Positions 1 to 8,035 of a DNA stretch of 64,000 nt are shown here, piece by piece (position 1 is the stretch's first letter; the number at the start of each line of letters is the position of its first letter). The notes beneath the pieces were generated by a model that had not been told where the DNA came from, did no database searches, and saw only the letters and a program-made list of their open reading frames with translations. The position numbers and the translations under genes are program-made. Origin of the DNA: Anaerolineales bacterium (GTDB lineage: Bacteria > Chloroflexota > Anaerolineae > Anaerolineales > UBA4823); contig JAFGBV010000227.1 in the NCBI GenBank assembly GCA_016932955.1, positions 1 to 64,000 on the forward strand. The letters run 5' to 3'.

Positions 1-1183
1 ATTCCAGCAGCGCCAGCACATTCGTCGAAACCAGGCGTGCGGCCTGCTCCGTTTCCCCGGCGGCCAGGGCGTGGTCAATCGCGTCGGGGATGAGTTCCTG
101 GGCCTCGTACCAGGCGCTCGCCCGGCGATGCAATTCCGCCGCCAGCCCAGGGTGCGCTTGTTCGAGCATTATGTTGAGCAAATCGGCAAAAAGGTGGTGG
201 TAGCGATACCACTGGCGATGCTCATCCAGGGGGATCAGGAACAAGTTTTTCTGGTCTAGGGCTGCTAATACCGCCTGGCTGTTGGTAATTGCCATCACAG
301 AATTGCACAAAGGGCCGCTCAGCCGTTTCAAGATGGACGTCTTAAGCAGAAATTCGCGGATTTCTGGGGGTTGGCGGTCGAGTACTTCTTCGAACAGGTA
401 ATCTAAAATCAACCGATGGCTGCCCGTAAAAGATAGGATGAAGCCCGATGGGTCTTCGTGGTTTTGCAATGAGAGCGCTGCCATCTGCAAGCCAGCGATC
501 CACCCCTCGGTGCGATTTTCCAGAGTGGCCACATCATTCGGATTGAGATCGAGCTTCATGCCCTGGTTCAAGAAAGCAGCCGTTTCTTCAAAAGTAAAGC
601 GCAAATCACTTTGGCGCAGCTCTAAAAACCACTGCCGGGCGCGCCAGCGCGCCAGCGGCCAGGGTGGGTCAATGCGCGCAGCCAGAATTAGTTGAAGGGT
701 GAATGGCAAATGCTCGATCAGGTAGACCAAATCCTGGTGGATCTGGCTTTCCGAAATGGTGTGCAGGTCATCCAGTACCAGGCACACCCGCTCTTCAAGG
801 GCAGATAGCTGGTTCACCAATTCCGTAAGATACGCCTCCATCGATCCGGGTTGGGGAGCTCGGAAAGCCTTGAGGAGCGCATCGCCAATGTTAAACCGCT
901 GAACCGGTGGGAGGGTGTTCAAAGCTGCAACAAAGTAACTCCAGAAGCGCGCCGGCGTGTTCTCCTCTCGTTCGAGCGATAACCAGGCAACCGGAATCTC
1001 CGCCTGGGCCTGCCACTCGCTGAGCAAGGTGCTTTTCCCATAACCGGCCGGGGCAGAGACGAGAGTCAGGCGGCAGCCCCGGACGATTCCCTCGTTCAAC
1101 CGTACAATCAAATTCTCTCGGCTGACCAGGTTGCCATGCAGAGGGGGGATATGAAACTTGGTTGCCAGCAAGCTATCTGACAC
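1..1183 (-). CDS. MalT/LuxR-type ATPase transcriptional regulator, N-terminal part
   Basis: Reading the minus strand from a GTG at 1183 gives an open frame of 394 codons that runs off the window. The start is chosen because AAGGAG lies just upstream and the protein begins with the 'LLATKFHIPP' lead-in typical of large MalT/LuxR-type (STAND ATPase) activators. A Walker A motif APAGYGKST is at about residues 44-52, and a Walker B-like stretch VCLVLDDLH is near residue 125. The helical 'sensor/arm' region follows (RTEGWIAGLQMAALSL, then HHLFADLLN). In the family a C-terminal TPR region and a LuxR helix-turn-helix follow; both would lie outside this window. It is divergent from the FAD oxidoreductase at 1519 and could control it, but nothing in the sequence proves that. 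The family is certain; the inducer is unknown. Confidence 0.9.
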   Translation of the reverse strand, partial: MSDSLLATKFHIPPLHGNLVSRENLIVRLNEGIVRGCRLTLVSAPAGYGKSTLLSEWQAQAEIPVAWLSLEREENTPARFWSYFVAALNTLPPVQRFNIGDALLKAFRAPQPGSMEAYLTELVNQLSALEERVCLVLDDLHTISESQIHQDLVYLIEHLPFTLQLILAARIDPPWPLARWRARQWFLELRQSDLRFTFEETAAFLNQGMKLDLNPNDVATLENRTEGWIAGLQMAALSLQNHEDPSGFILSFTGSHRLILDYLFEEVLDRQPPEIREFLLKTSILKRLSGPLCNSVMAITNSQAVLAALDQKNLFLIPLDEHRQWYRYHHLFADLLNIMLEQAHPGLAAELHRRASAWYEAQELIPDAIDHALAAGETEQAARLVSTNVLALLE

Positions 1184-1331
1184 GGCTCGTCTCCTTTGGC
1201 GCTAGATCACATTCTATTATACGAGAGATTCGAGAAAACCCATGCACGCGAAAACAGGATCATTGGGGCTTACCGTTATGGAGGGCAGGCACTCCACAAC
1301 GGCGATTGCCAAACAGCATCTAAAAATTGGA

Positions 1332-1361
1332 TTTGTGCGAAAGCACAAAAATTGTTAGAAT
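1332..1361 (+). promoter_or_regulatory. sigma70-like promoter with palindromic operator over the -35
   Basis: TTGTGC (1333-1338), a 17-base spacer and TAGAAT (1356-1361) form a plausible promoter reading toward the FAD oxidoreductase. The -35 lies inside a perfect palindrome, TTTGTGC-GAAA-GCACAAA (1332-1349), which could be an operator or a GNRA-capped hairpin. It sits in the divergent gap between the regulator and the oxidoreductase. This is pattern recognition only. Confidence 0.45.
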
Positions 1362-1407
1362 CCAACTCCAGCGAGGCCATCTATGGGACAAAATCTGACA
1401 CTCGGTG

Positions 1408-1518
1408 CAAAATTCCGCTATGGACTGGCTGATCTGGTACCCAATCACACGCAAAAAACATGCCGCCCTGGTGCAGGAATTAGCCAAGCAGAGAGCCGCC
1501 AAAGGATCGGAGGAGGAT
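1408..1518 (+). pseudogene. remnant C-terminal tail of a GPH-family MFS transporter
   Basis: Codons in the frame just upstream of the oxidoreductase read WYPITRKKHAALVQELAKQ. This matches the cytoplasmic tail of GPH sugar symporters, including the intact minus-strand copy at 4187-5554 (KYPITRKSHALVRARLDAM). Only the last ~35 residues remain; no transmembrane segments precede them. The fragment is in frame with the downstream gene without a stop, so a deletion or rearrangement probably removed the transporter body. It is not an inverted copy of the neighbour at the DNA level as far as I can tell, so it derives from another GPH gene. Confidence 0.55.
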
Positions 1519-3045
1519 ATGAAGATCGTTATCATCGGTTCGGGTATGTCTGGGCTGACAGCCGGGGCCTACCTGGCTAAGGCGGGGAACGCCGTCACCA
1601 TCTTCGAGCAGTTCTCCTCTCCAGGCGGGGTGACCGCCACCGTCCGGCAGGAGGGCTACGGCTGGGATATTGGCCCGCTGCTGCTGGAGGGCTTTGCCCC
1701 AGGCGACAAGGGGCGCCTCATCCTCGAGGAACTAGGCGTCAGTGAGCGGGTGCCAGCGGTGCACGAGGACCGCCTGCTCTCGATGCCGCAGTTCATGCTG
1801 CAGAAACCGGCAAGCTACGCCGGCCCATACTGGCGTCGCGAGCGCCTGAAGGAACTCTTCCCAGAAGAAAGCGACGCCCTGGACAATTATTACTCTTTCT
1901 ACGACCGGATAATCGGGCTGATGTCGCTGGCCCGCCGGGCGGAGAGGGCTCGCGGTGCGGCGGCACTGGTGCTCAAGCTGCGCATGCTAATTGCCTTCCA
2001 GGCAGTCAAGAAATACGTGAACTGGAACGGCGGTCAATTGATGGATCACTACTTCAAATCGCCTGTGCTGAAGACCTTCTTCCTGGGCATTGTTGCCGAC
2101 TTTGTCACTGCGCCGAGCGAATTCCCCGCCCTGGGGGTGCCGTCCATCCACCTCGAAACCGCATTTGACAAGCGCATCCCCACTTATCCAGGTACGCAGA
2201 GCGCCCAGACCGCTTACACCTACATCCTCGGCGGCTGCCAGTCGCTGGTCAATGCAGTGATGGATGTGGTGGTGAAAAACGGCGGGAAGATCCTGACGGG
2301 CTCAACCATTAAGCGTATTGTCATCGAAGACGGGCGAGTTACCGGCGTTGAGCTAGCCGACGGACGCCTCGAGCCTGCCGACCTAGTGCTGGCCTCAGGT
2401 GGAATGAAGGAGGTCTTCTTCGGTCTGGTGGGGCGTGAGCACCTGCCAGAAGAGCTCATCCGGCAGATAGAGTCCAACCGGCTGATGGAATCGGTGCTGA
2501 TGGTGCATTTAGGCATCGACTTCGACCCCACTCCCTACCAGTCGGCGGCGCTGTGTTATTACTACAAGACCCAAGACTTGGAGGCAGCAGTCCAACGCCT
2601 GCGCAGCGGCGATTACCATGAGGGTGAGGAAGGCTTCCTGATTTACGCACCCTCGCTGCACTCCCCCTCCCTGGCTCCTGCCGGGAAATACGCAGTGACC
2701 ATCTACACCGTCGCCCCGGATACGCTGGCCGAGGGAACCTGGTCCTCCCGCAAGGAGGAACTGGCCGATAAGCTGGTCGCACAGGCTGAGGCCCACATCC
2801 CTGGGCTACGCCTCCACACGCAGACGCGCCTGATCATGACCCCCGATGACTTCCGCCAGCGCACGCATCAAAACCATCACTCCTTTGGAGGTATCCCGCC
2901 AGTGATAGGCAACAAGCCGCCCGCACACAAGACGCCTATCGCCGGATTGTGGTTCATCGGCGCCCAGAGCGAGAGCACGGGCGGGGTGCTGAACGTGATG
3001 GTCGGCGCACAAAAGGTGGCAAAGAGGATTTTGAAAGGGGAATGA
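1519..3045 (+). CDS. CrtI-like FAD-dependent oxidoreductase (phytoene-desaturase superfamily)
   Basis: A 508-residue flavoprotein of the phytoene dehydrogenase/amine oxidase superfamily (COG1233 type). The N-terminus carries the FAD dinucleotide-binding fold (MKIVIIGSGMSGLTAG, then an acidic E at the end of strand 2 in TIFEQ). The C-terminus has the family FAD motif WFIGAQSESTGGVLNVMVGAQ. Start 1519 is chosen over the upstream ATG at 1405 because of the strong GGAGGAGG ribosome site and because the Rossmann fold begins directly at this Met; the extra upstream codons are a transporter remnant. No carotenoid genes are nearby, so carotenoid desaturation should not be assumed; many homologues act on other isoprenoids or unknown substrates. 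It ends at a strong shared terminator at 3055-3089. Confidence 0.85.
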   Translation: MKIVIIGSGMSGLTAGAYLAKAGNAVTIFEQFSSPGGVTATVRQEGYGWDIGPLLLEGFAPGDKGRLILEELGVSERVPAVHEDRLLSMPQFMLQKPASYAGPYWRRERLKELFPEESDALDNYYSFYDRIIGLMSLARRAERARGAAALVLKLRMLIAFQAVKKYVNWNGGQLMDHYFKSPVLKTFFLGIVADFVTAPSEFPALGVPSIHLETAFDKRIPTYPGTQSAQTAYTYILGGCQSLVNAVMDVVVKNGGKILTGSTIKRIVIEDGRVTGVELADGRLEPADLVLASGGMKEVFFGLVGREHLPEELIRQIESNRLMESVLMVHLGIDFDPTPYQSAALCYYYKTQDLEAAVQRLRSGDYHEGEEGFLIYAPSLHSPSLAPAGKYAVTIYTVAPDTLAEGTWSSRKEELADKLVAQAEAHIPGLRLHTQTRLIMTPDDFRQRTHQNHHSFGGIPPVIGNKPPAHKTPIAGLWFIGAQSESTGGVLNVMVGAQKVAKRILKGE

Positions 3046-3054
3046 ATTGGGAGA

Positions 3055-3089
3055 AAACGAAGGCGCCCCTGAACGGGGCGTCTTCGTTT
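3055..3089. terminator. bidirectional intrinsic terminator
   Basis: Long stem AACGAAG-CGCCCC / GGGGCG-CTTCGTT with a small loop, flanked by A and T runs on both sides. It separates the convergent oxidoreductase (+) and Gfo/Idh/MocA gene (-) and can serve both. Confidence 0.8.
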
Positions 3090-3103
3090 GAGTTGGAGAG
3101 CGT

Positions 3104-4183
3104 TTATTTCACCGCATCCGGCCGCACTTCCTTGCCGGTCGCCGCGGACTGCAGCGCCGCCAGCGTGAACTGCAGCACCGCTTTGCCCGTCGGCCCGTCC
3201 AGCCGGGGCTGCCCGCCGGTCTTCAACTTCTCGATAAAGTCGATCGTGGCGGCAGTGAAACTGTCGTGCCACTCTACTCCCTCCACAGGAATGGGAGTGG
3301 TCTTGCCGTCCTTAAAGAGCATCAGCTCGGGCAGGTCAACCGTCTTGGCGGTGTAGCGGTTGATGAAGAGCATCCCTTTTTCGCCGATCACCTCGATGCG
3401 GTCGTCGTCGGCGTAATAGTCCGAGTAGATGCGCATCTTAGGGGTGTACTCGATATCGAGTTGACCGTAGCATTGGGAGGCTTTGTACTGGAATATGATC
3501 ATCGCCGGGGCATCGATCTTAACGATCCCAGCCGCTTCCTTGACCGGCGTCTGGTCGATCCAGGCGTAGACCTTCTCCACCGGCCCGCCCAGGTAATAAC
3601 CGAGCGAGAACAGGTGGTAGCCGTGATCGAATACCAGCGGCCCCCCTCCGCATAGTTTTTCATTAAAACGCCACAACCAGGCCGAGAGCGGTACCTGCCA
3701 GGCGGTATCGCTTGTACCGGTCGATATATGCATGCGAACCGCTCGTACTTCGCCAATTGCGCCAGCATCGATCATCTCCCTGGCACGCACGGCAGGAGGA
3801 TAATATACAAACGTTTCGTACACCCGCAAGGTGACAGCGGCCTTTTGCGCTGCGCCGATCATTTCATCCGCTTCAGCCGCCGAAAGCGCCATCGGCTTTT
3901 GGACGGAGATATGCTTCCCGGCGGCGGCAGCCTGAACAGTCATCGAACAGTGCAAGTGGTGCGGGGTGAGCAGCTCGACAACATCCACTTCCTTGTCTTC
4001 CAGCACCTGCATGTAATCGGTATATACCTTTTCCGCCCCCCATTCTTTGGCCTTCTTATTTGCGTGGGACTTGTTGGTATCACACACAGCAACGATCCTG
4101 GCATCCTGGCGACCGCGGTACCCCAATTGATGCAGGTCGGAGATTCGCCCGCAGCCGACAATGGCAACGCGTATCGGGTTCAT
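3104..4183 (-). CDS. Gfo/Idh/MocA family NAD(P)-dependent oxidoreductase
   Basis: A 359-residue sugar or cyclitol dehydrogenase-like protein. The N-terminal Rossmann fold shows VAIVGCGRISDLHQLGY and the cofactor-binding strand IVAVCD. The family EKP-type catalytic motif appears as VQKPMAL, and the second-domain active-site area contains GGGPLVFDHGYHLFSLGYYLGG with D and H in the usual positions. It probably oxidises or epimerises a sugar, inositol or tetritol-type substrate. It is the last gene of the minus-strand operon starting near 9889: the symporter upstream ends only 3 bases before this start. The substrate cannot be read from the sequence. Confidence 0.88.
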   Translation of the reverse strand: MNPIRVAIVGCGRISDLHQLGYRGRQDARIVAVCDTNKSHANKKAKEWGAEKVYTDYMQVLEDKEVDVVELLTPHHLHCSMTVQAAAAGKHISVQKPMALSAAEADEMIGAAQKAAVTLRVYETFVYYPPAVRAREMIDAGAIGEVRAVRMHISTGTSDTAWQVPLSAWLWRFNEKLCGGGPLVFDHGYHLFSLGYYLGGPVEKVYAWIDQTPVKEAAGIVKIDAPAMIIFQYKASQCYGQLDIEYTPKMRIYSDYYADDDRIEVIGEKGMLFINRYTAKTVDLPELMLFKDGKTTPIPVEGVEWHDSFTAATIDFIEKLKTGGQPRLDGPTGKAVLQFTLAALQSAATGKEVRPDAVK

Positions 4184-4186
4184 AAG

Positions 4187-5554
4187 CTACTTCTCCTGTT
4201 CCTTTGCCGCGGCCGCATCCATGGCATCCAGCCTGGCGCGCACCAGGGCATGGCTCTTGCGCGTGATCGGGTACTTGACCAACAGCGGCAGCGATGCCAC
4301 GATGAATGCTGCCGGGATCAGCCCAAAGAACAGGCGAATGCCGAAGAGTGAATGCGCCGTCTGTTCCACGTTGGGCACGTAACCAAAACCGGTCAGGATC
4401 CAACCGACCGCGGCCAGCGCCAACGCCTCGGAGATTTTGGTTGCCAGGCCCCAGACACCGTAGTACATGCCGCTGCGCTGCTGCCCGGTCTGCGCCCGGT
4501 CGTAATCACCCACGTCGGCTACCATCGCCCAGGGGAAGATCCACTGCGCGGAGAAACCGAACCCGGCCAATACCGAGACGATGTAGATCAGCGGGGTAGA
4601 GGCGTGCGGCAGGAAGAAGGTCAGGGCCACTGCCAGAGCGCCGATCAACATACCCAGCGCGTAGGCTGGTCCCTTGTCCATCTTGCGGCTGAGCCATTGC
4701 CAGAATGGCAGCGAGATGGTGACGCAAATCAGCATCAAGCCCATGACCAGGGATATTTCCGCCTTCATCAGCAGTTGGTATTCGACATAATAGGCCATCA
4801 GGATCTTTATGAAGGCAAAGGAAATGTTGACGATGAAATAGATGGCGCAAAGCCAGACAAATTGCTTGTTCTTGAAGGCGACCAAAAGGGATTTGAGCGG
4901 GTTTGGCTCGGGCTGGGATATAGCAACTTTCTGGCACTCCCGGAAGCCAGCAGCGGAGATGAGAAGCGCCACCCCAGCAAAGATGCCATAGGCAATGCCA
5001 ACGAAGGCGTAGCCGGTGCGCTGCAGGGCGAACAGGCCAACGATGGCCGGGGTGAGCGCCGCGCCCACCAGGTAGGCGGGGACGGCCATCACCATCCGGT
5101 ATGTAGTCAGGCTGGAGCGTTCATCGTAATCGTCGGTCAACTCGGAGGTCAGAGCATAATACGGCACGTTGGTCAACGTCCAGACAGTATCAAAAAACAG
5201 GAAGGTGAGCGCAATCCACACGAAGGCCCATACCTTGTCCTGGGTGGGAACAAACCACAGCAGGGCAATGGCGATCGCCAGCGGGATAGCGCCGAAGATC
5301 ATGAAGACGCGCCGCTTGCCGTAGCGCGACTTGGTTTTGTCGGTAAACCAGCCGAAAAGCGGATCGTTGATGGCGTCCCAGATCTTGCCGACCAGCAGGG
5401 CATTGCCTGCCAGGGCGGGGGCAACCAGGGCGCCATCGGTGTAAAACTTCATCAAGAAGAATTGGATCGCCGAGTTGACCAAGGCGTTGCCAAGGTCGCC
5501 GATGCCGTAGAACACTTTGGTGCGTGTGCGTAACCTGCCAGTTTGTTCAGCCAT
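4187..5554 (-). CDS. GPH-family MFS sugar:cation symporter
   Basis: A 455-residue polytopic membrane protein of the glycoside-pentoside-hexuronide symporter family. Diagnostic features are the opening KVFYGIGDLGNALVNSAIQFFLMKFYTD, the WDAINDPLFGWFTDKTKSRYGKRR cation/substrate loop region, about twelve hydrophobic segments, and the tail YPITRKSHA. ATG 5554 has GAGGAG upstream. It lies between the RpiB-like isomerase and the Gfo/Idh/MocA dehydrogenase, so it is probably the uptake step for the sugar or polyol degraded by this operon. Length is normal for the family. Confidence 0.9.
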   Translation of the reverse strand: MAEQTGRLRTRTKVFYGIGDLGNALVNSAIQFFLMKFYTDGALVAPALAGNALLVGKIWDAINDPLFGWFTDKTKSRYGKRRVFMIFGAIPLAIAIALLWFVPTQDKVWAFVWIALTFLFFDTVWTLTNVPYYALTSELTDDYDERSSLTTYRMVMAVPAYLVGAALTPAIVGLFALQRTGYAFVGIAYGIFAGVALLISAAGFRECQKVAISQPEPNPLKSLLVAFKNKQFVWLCAIYFIVNISFAFIKILMAYYVEYQLLMKAEISLVMGLMLICVTISLPFWQWLSRKMDKGPAYALGMLIGALAVALTFFLPHASTPLIYIVSVLAGFGFSAQWIFPWAMVADVGDYDRAQTGQQRSGMYYGVWGLATKISEALALAAVGWILTGFGYVPNVEQTAHSLFGIRLFFGLIPAAFIVASLPLLVKYPITRKSHALVRARLDAMDAAAAKEQEK

Positions 5555-5565
5555 CCGAATCTCCT

Positions 5566-6192
5566 CTATAAAAGTTTTTGGAGCGCAGATTGAATCCGTG
5601 GGTCGCTCTCTGCCGACTCTTCCAGCAGCGGGCGGAAGGGTGGGTATGTCAGCGCGGGGCGGGTGACCTCGCCGGGCAGGGAAAGCAAAATCTCCGCCAG
5701 CGAACGGTGCGTGGCCTGCGAGACGCGCACAAGAAGATCACGACCCTGGCGCTGCGGTTCTGCGCGCTGCGGCGGGTAACCGCTCCCGGTTTCGGGTGTG
5801 AAGAGGTTATCGAAGATCATGTGCAGGTTCACATCCCCAGCCCAGCCATAGCCCTGGTTCAGCGCCAGCGAGACGCAGTTTCCAGCGTTGATGCGGGCGA
5901 ACAGGAAGGCATCCAGCGGGGTCAAGACATGGCCGCAGAATACGCCCGGGTACTGCATGACCGAATTGAGATAGCCCAGCCCGGTCCCGCACCCGCCGAC
6001 GACAAAGTCGACTGCCTTCAGGTGCAGCAGCAAGGCCGACATCAGCCCCGTGTGAACATAGAGCAGGGCGGGCGAGTCGCTGCCGCTGGCGTTGCCCAGG
6101 TTGAGCACCTCGTGACCGCGGCCGTCGAGCGCCTTGAGGATGTCGACATTCCTGTTGGCGGCACTGATCTCGTTGATCACGGCAATTTTCAT
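5566..6192 (-). CDS. RpiB/LacAB-family sugar-phosphate isomerase
   Basis: A 208-residue protein with the RpiB/LacA/LacB fold. Visible are the first strand MKIAVINEIS, the GCGTGLGYLNSVMQYPGVFCGHV region corresponding to the GCGTGxG active-site loop, and NAGNCVSLALNQGYGWAG. It is longer than typical RpiB (about 150 aa), with a C-terminal extension after residue 150. Homologues isomerise ribose-5-P/ribulose-5-P or tetrose phosphates. The start overlaps the stop of the transketolase subunit by 4 bases (ATGA), indicating coupling. Combined with the split transketolase it suggests handling of a pentose or tetrose phosphate or a branched ketose. Confidence 0.8.
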   Translation of the reverse strand: MKIAVINEISAANRNVDILKALDGRGHEVLNLGNASGSDSPALLYVHTGLMSALLLHLKAVDFVVGGCGTGLGYLNSVMQYPGVFCGHVLTPLDAFLFARINAGNCVSLALNQGYGWAGDVNLHMIFDNLFTPETGSGYPPQRAEPQRQGRDLLVRVSQATHRSLAEILLSLPGEVTRPALTYPPFRPLLEESAESDPRIQSALQKLL

Positions 6193-7139
6193 GCTGCATC
6201 CTCCTTTCTTTCCACTACTCGCCGCGCCGCGGCGACGATACCTGCCACCGACAGGCCGCAGGCGTCCATCAGCTTATCCAGGTCGCGGCCGGTCGGGCAG
6301 AAATGATCATGAATGCCAACTCGCTCCAGGGGAACGGGGAGCGCATCCGCAAGGGTCTCAGCCACGGCGCTGCCCAAGCCACCGATGATGGTGTGCTCCT
6401 CGGCGGTGACAATTGCCCCCGTTTGCTCTGCCGCCTGCAGCAGCAGCTCGCGGTCGAGCGGCTTGAGGGTATGGATCTCGAGCAGACAGGCGTCGAGACC
6501 CTGTGTGGACAGTTCCTCCGCAGCGAGCGCACAGCGCCCGACCATTGCGCCGGTTGCCACCAGGGTCAGGTCTCTGCCCGGGCGCAGGATGCGCCCCTTG
6601 CCAATCTCGAGCTTCGTCCCCGGCTGGTGCACCGGCAGCGCCCCCGCCCGGCTGATGCGCAGGTAGACCGGGCCATCGAACTCGGCGACGAGCGGCACCC
6701 AGGCTGCCGCCTCGGCCGCGTCTGCCGGGACGATGACGGTCATGTTCGGCAGGGCACGCACGTTCGCCAAGTCGCTGATCGAGTAGTGCGTCGCCCCGTC
6801 CTTGAAATCGGACACCCCAGCATAACTAGCGGCGATCTTCACGTTGGTGCGGGCGTAGCAGACGCAGGTGCGGATCTGTTCCAGCGCCCGCAGCGACAGG
6901 ATCGAGGCAAAGCCGTTGACGAAGGGGACGAAGCCGCCCAGAGCCAGCCCGGCGGCCACATCGACCATGCAGGGCTCGGCGATACCAAGGTTGAAGAAAC
7001 GCTTGGGGAATTTCTCGGCGAAGAAGTTGGACAGGGTTGAGGCCGAGGTATCTACATCCAGGGCCACCACGCTTGGATTTTGCGCGCCGTATTCAGCCAG
7101 CGCACGCCCGTAGGCTTCACGCATCGAGGGTTCAGCCAT
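6189..7139 (-). CDS. transketolase-like C-terminal subunit (pyrimidine-binding + C domain)
   Basis: A 316-residue split transketolase subunit. The thiamine pyrimidine-binding domain is recognisable from ALDVDTSASTLSNFFAEKFPKRFFNLGIAEP; the Glu in GIAEP is the family's catalytic glutamate. DGATHYSISDLANVRALPNM follows, and then a C-terminal domain starting near residue 190 (LVATGAMVGRCALAAEEL). Split transketolases of this kind occur in DXS-like and catabolic transketolases, including the apulose-4-phosphate transketolases of apiose pathways. It is encoded just after, and overlapping by 8 bases, the N-terminal subunit, with which it should form the active enzyme. Confidence 0.9.
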   Translation of the reverse strand: MAEPSMREAYGRALAEYGAQNPSVVALDVDTSASTLSNFFAEKFPKRFFNLGIAEPCMVDVAAGLALGGFVPFVNGFASILSLRALEQIRTCVCYARTNVKIAASYAGVSDFKDGATHYSISDLANVRALPNMTVIVPADAAEAAAWVPLVAEFDGPVYLRISRAGALPVHQPGTKLEIGKGRILRPGRDLTLVATGAMVGRCALAAEELSTQGLDACLLEIHTLKPLDRELLLQAAEQTGAIVTAEEHTIIGGLGSAVAETLADALPVPLERVGIHDHFCPTGRDLDKLMDACGLSVAGIVAAARRVVERKEDAA

Positions 7140-7974
7140 TGGTCACCTCCCCGAGCTCGGTCAGGGCTTGCTTGAGCTGTTCGGCATTGGGGACGTTGCC
7201 GTGCCAGTAGGATTGGTTCTCCATGAATGAGACACCGCGTCCCTTGGTGGTATGGGCGAGCACGATCGTCGGCCGGTCGTGAACCTGCCCGGCAAGTTCA
7301 AGCCCCTCCGCCAGCTCCCGCACCGAGTGCCCATTGACCTCCGCGACGTGCCAACCACAGGCCAACCACTTATCGGCCAGCGGCTCGAGCGGCATGACCT
7401 CGGATACGGGGCCGTCCAGCTGGACATTGTTGTAATCGAGGATGGCGGTCAGGTTGGAGAGGCGGTACTTGGCAGCAGCCATCGCTCCCTCCCAAACGAT
7501 CCCGCCCTGGCACTCGCCATCGCCAAGGAGCACGTAAGTGCGATAGAGCATCTTATTCAACCGCGCCGCCAGCGCCAGCCCCGCGCCGATCGCTACCCCG
7601 TGGCCGAGCAGACCGCTGGTCATGTCCACGCCAGGGGTCTTGAAGCGGTCTGGGTGGCCCTGGTGGGGGCAATCGACCTCGCCCCAGTTATCGAGCTCAG
7701 AGAGCGGGAAGAAACCGCGGCGGCTCAGGGCGGCGTACAGGACCGCCGAGGCGTGCCCTTTGCTCAGAATGAAACGGTCGCGTTCTTCCCAATTCGGTCT
7801 GGCCGGGTCGATGCGGAGAATATGGAAGTACAGCAGCGCCATAATCTCCGCCGCCGAGAGCGCCCCTCCCGGATGCCCCGCCCCGCGGCGGTGGATGAGC
7901 CGCAGGCTATCGATGCGCAGGCAACGGGCGAGCTCCTCCAATTCAATGATTTTCTCAGGGGTCAAAGTTGGCAT
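7132..7974 (-). CDS. transketolase-like N-terminal subunit (TPP-binding)
   Basis: A 280-residue thiamine-diphosphate-binding half of a split transketolase. The opening helix RLIHRRGAGHPGGALSAAEIMALLYFHILR is characteristic. The metal/TPP motif is GDGECQGGIVWEGAMAAAKYRLSNLTAILDYNNVQLDG, with GDG at about residue 150 and NN about 30 residues later. It overlaps the downstream C-terminal subunit. It follows the IolD-like TPP enzyme gene by 61 bases on the same strand. Confidence 0.9.
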   Translation of the reverse strand: MPTLTPEKIIELEELARCLRIDSLRLIHRRGAGHPGGALSAAEIMALLYFHILRIDPARPNWEERDRFILSKGHASAVLYAALSRRGFFPLSELDNWGEVDCPHQGHPDRFKTPGVDMTSGLLGHGVAIGAGLALAARLNKMLYRTYVLLGDGECQGGIVWEGAMAAAKYRLSNLTAILDYNNVQLDGPVSEVMPLEPLADKWLACGWHVAEVNGHSVRELAEGLELAGQVHDRPTIVLAHTTKGRGVSFMENQSYWHGNVPNAEQLKQALTELGEVTNG

Positions 7975-8035
7975 AACACCTCGAATTTTTGAAATACAAA
8001 GGCCACCAGCGAAAACTGCCTTCCTTCTTTACGCA

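Noticed and set aside
1519..3045. Carotenoid phytoene desaturase
   Set aside because: Only superfamily-level motifs are present and no crtB or other carotenoid genes are nearby.
4352..5533. 393-codon plus-strand open frame
   Set aside because: Antisense to the GPH symporter; strongly charged, low-complexity translation with no family features.
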